A DNA stretch of 64,000 nt, taken from NCBI RefSeq assembly GCF_000785535.1, contig NZ_CP007595.1, positions 3,866,439 to 3,930,438 of the forward strand. Direction: 5' to 3'. The translations under genes and the position numbers were made by a program. Below are positions 63,987 to 64,000 of this stretch, one piece after another. Positions within the stretch are counted from its first letter, which is position 1, and every line of letters starts with the position of its first letter. The notes beneath the pieces were generated by a model. That model was not told the DNA's origin, ran no database searches, and was given only the letters and a program-made list of their open reading frames with translations. The stretch is from Arthrobacter sp. PAMC 25486. Its GTDB lineage: Bacteria > Actinomycetota > Actinomycetes > Actinomycetales > Micrococcaceae.

Positions 63987-64000
63987 GCCCAAGGGATCGT

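Overview
The window is high-GC chromosomal DNA from an actinobacterium, most likely a member of the Micrococcaceae close to Arthrobacter. The evidence is: high-GC codon use, GTG/TTG starts, c-di-AMP (ydaO-type) riboswitches in front of cell-wall hydrolases, a DtxR regulator with the classical metal ligands, an LAxTG-type sortase signal, a DUF3027 protein next to a cold-shock protein, and a mycothiol-type maleylpyruvate isomerase-family protein. No phage, IS element, plasmid origin or CRISPR array is visible. The region reads as core chromosome mixed with small accessory cassettes.

Layout. 1-6404: a glycosaminoglycan-degradation locus with a chondroitinase ABC-type PL8 lyase (5' end outside the window), two formylglycine sulfatases and a TIM-barrel sugar isomerase, with a LacI-type operator in the divergent promoter. 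6448-12668: TetR plus a maleylpyruvate isomerase-like protein, a methyltransferase, a small membrane protein, a cold-shock protein, a DUF3027 protein, serC and a DtxR-type regulator. 12669-15097: two secreted cell-wall hydrolases (M23 and NlpC/P60), each behind its own c-di-AMP riboswitch. 15348-23652: two DHA2 drug exporters with TetR regulators, on either side of a MobA-like/MoeA/hydrolase operon. 23696-26922: a molybdopterin oxidoreductase divergent from fdhD. 27009-30457: a DUF559-like gene between inverted 32-nt repeat arrays, then an amino-acid (cystine-type) ABC importer. 30797-37649: an ABC exporter, then TetR, an MFS transporter, an amidohydrolase and an M20 peptidase. 37750-41354: a Nudix hydrolase, then an SPFH protein and a NAD-kinase-like protein divergent from an NrtR regulator with two strong palindromic boxes between them. 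41329-47728: YnfA, an unknown protein, a RarD-like permease, tRNA-Arg(CCU), a membrane protein, an inositol-phosphatase-family enzyme and PcrA/UvrD. 47822-54575: a 1428-residue Ig-repeat surface protein and sucCD with a strong terminator. 54649-63986: a flavoprotein, a DUF4253 protein, a MarR-MFS-aldo/keto reductase cassette, a rhodanese, a LOG-family protein, a ferritin-VIT1 iron transporter, a small membrane protein, a stand-alone lipoyl domain and a 5'-truncated VOC gene.

Two patterns stand out. First, several families of palindromic intergenic repeats sit at gene 3' ends, and three separate gene sets (27009-27959, 32970-37649, 57250-59941) are each bracketed by a pair from one family, which suggests repeat-mediated cassette gain or rearrangement. 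Second, the NrtR/SPFH/NAD-kinase-like module at 38583-41354 looks like an NAD- or ADP-ribose-responsive membrane-associated system that I cannot match to a described pathway.

The functions given rest on motif reading and family knowledge. No database search was possible.
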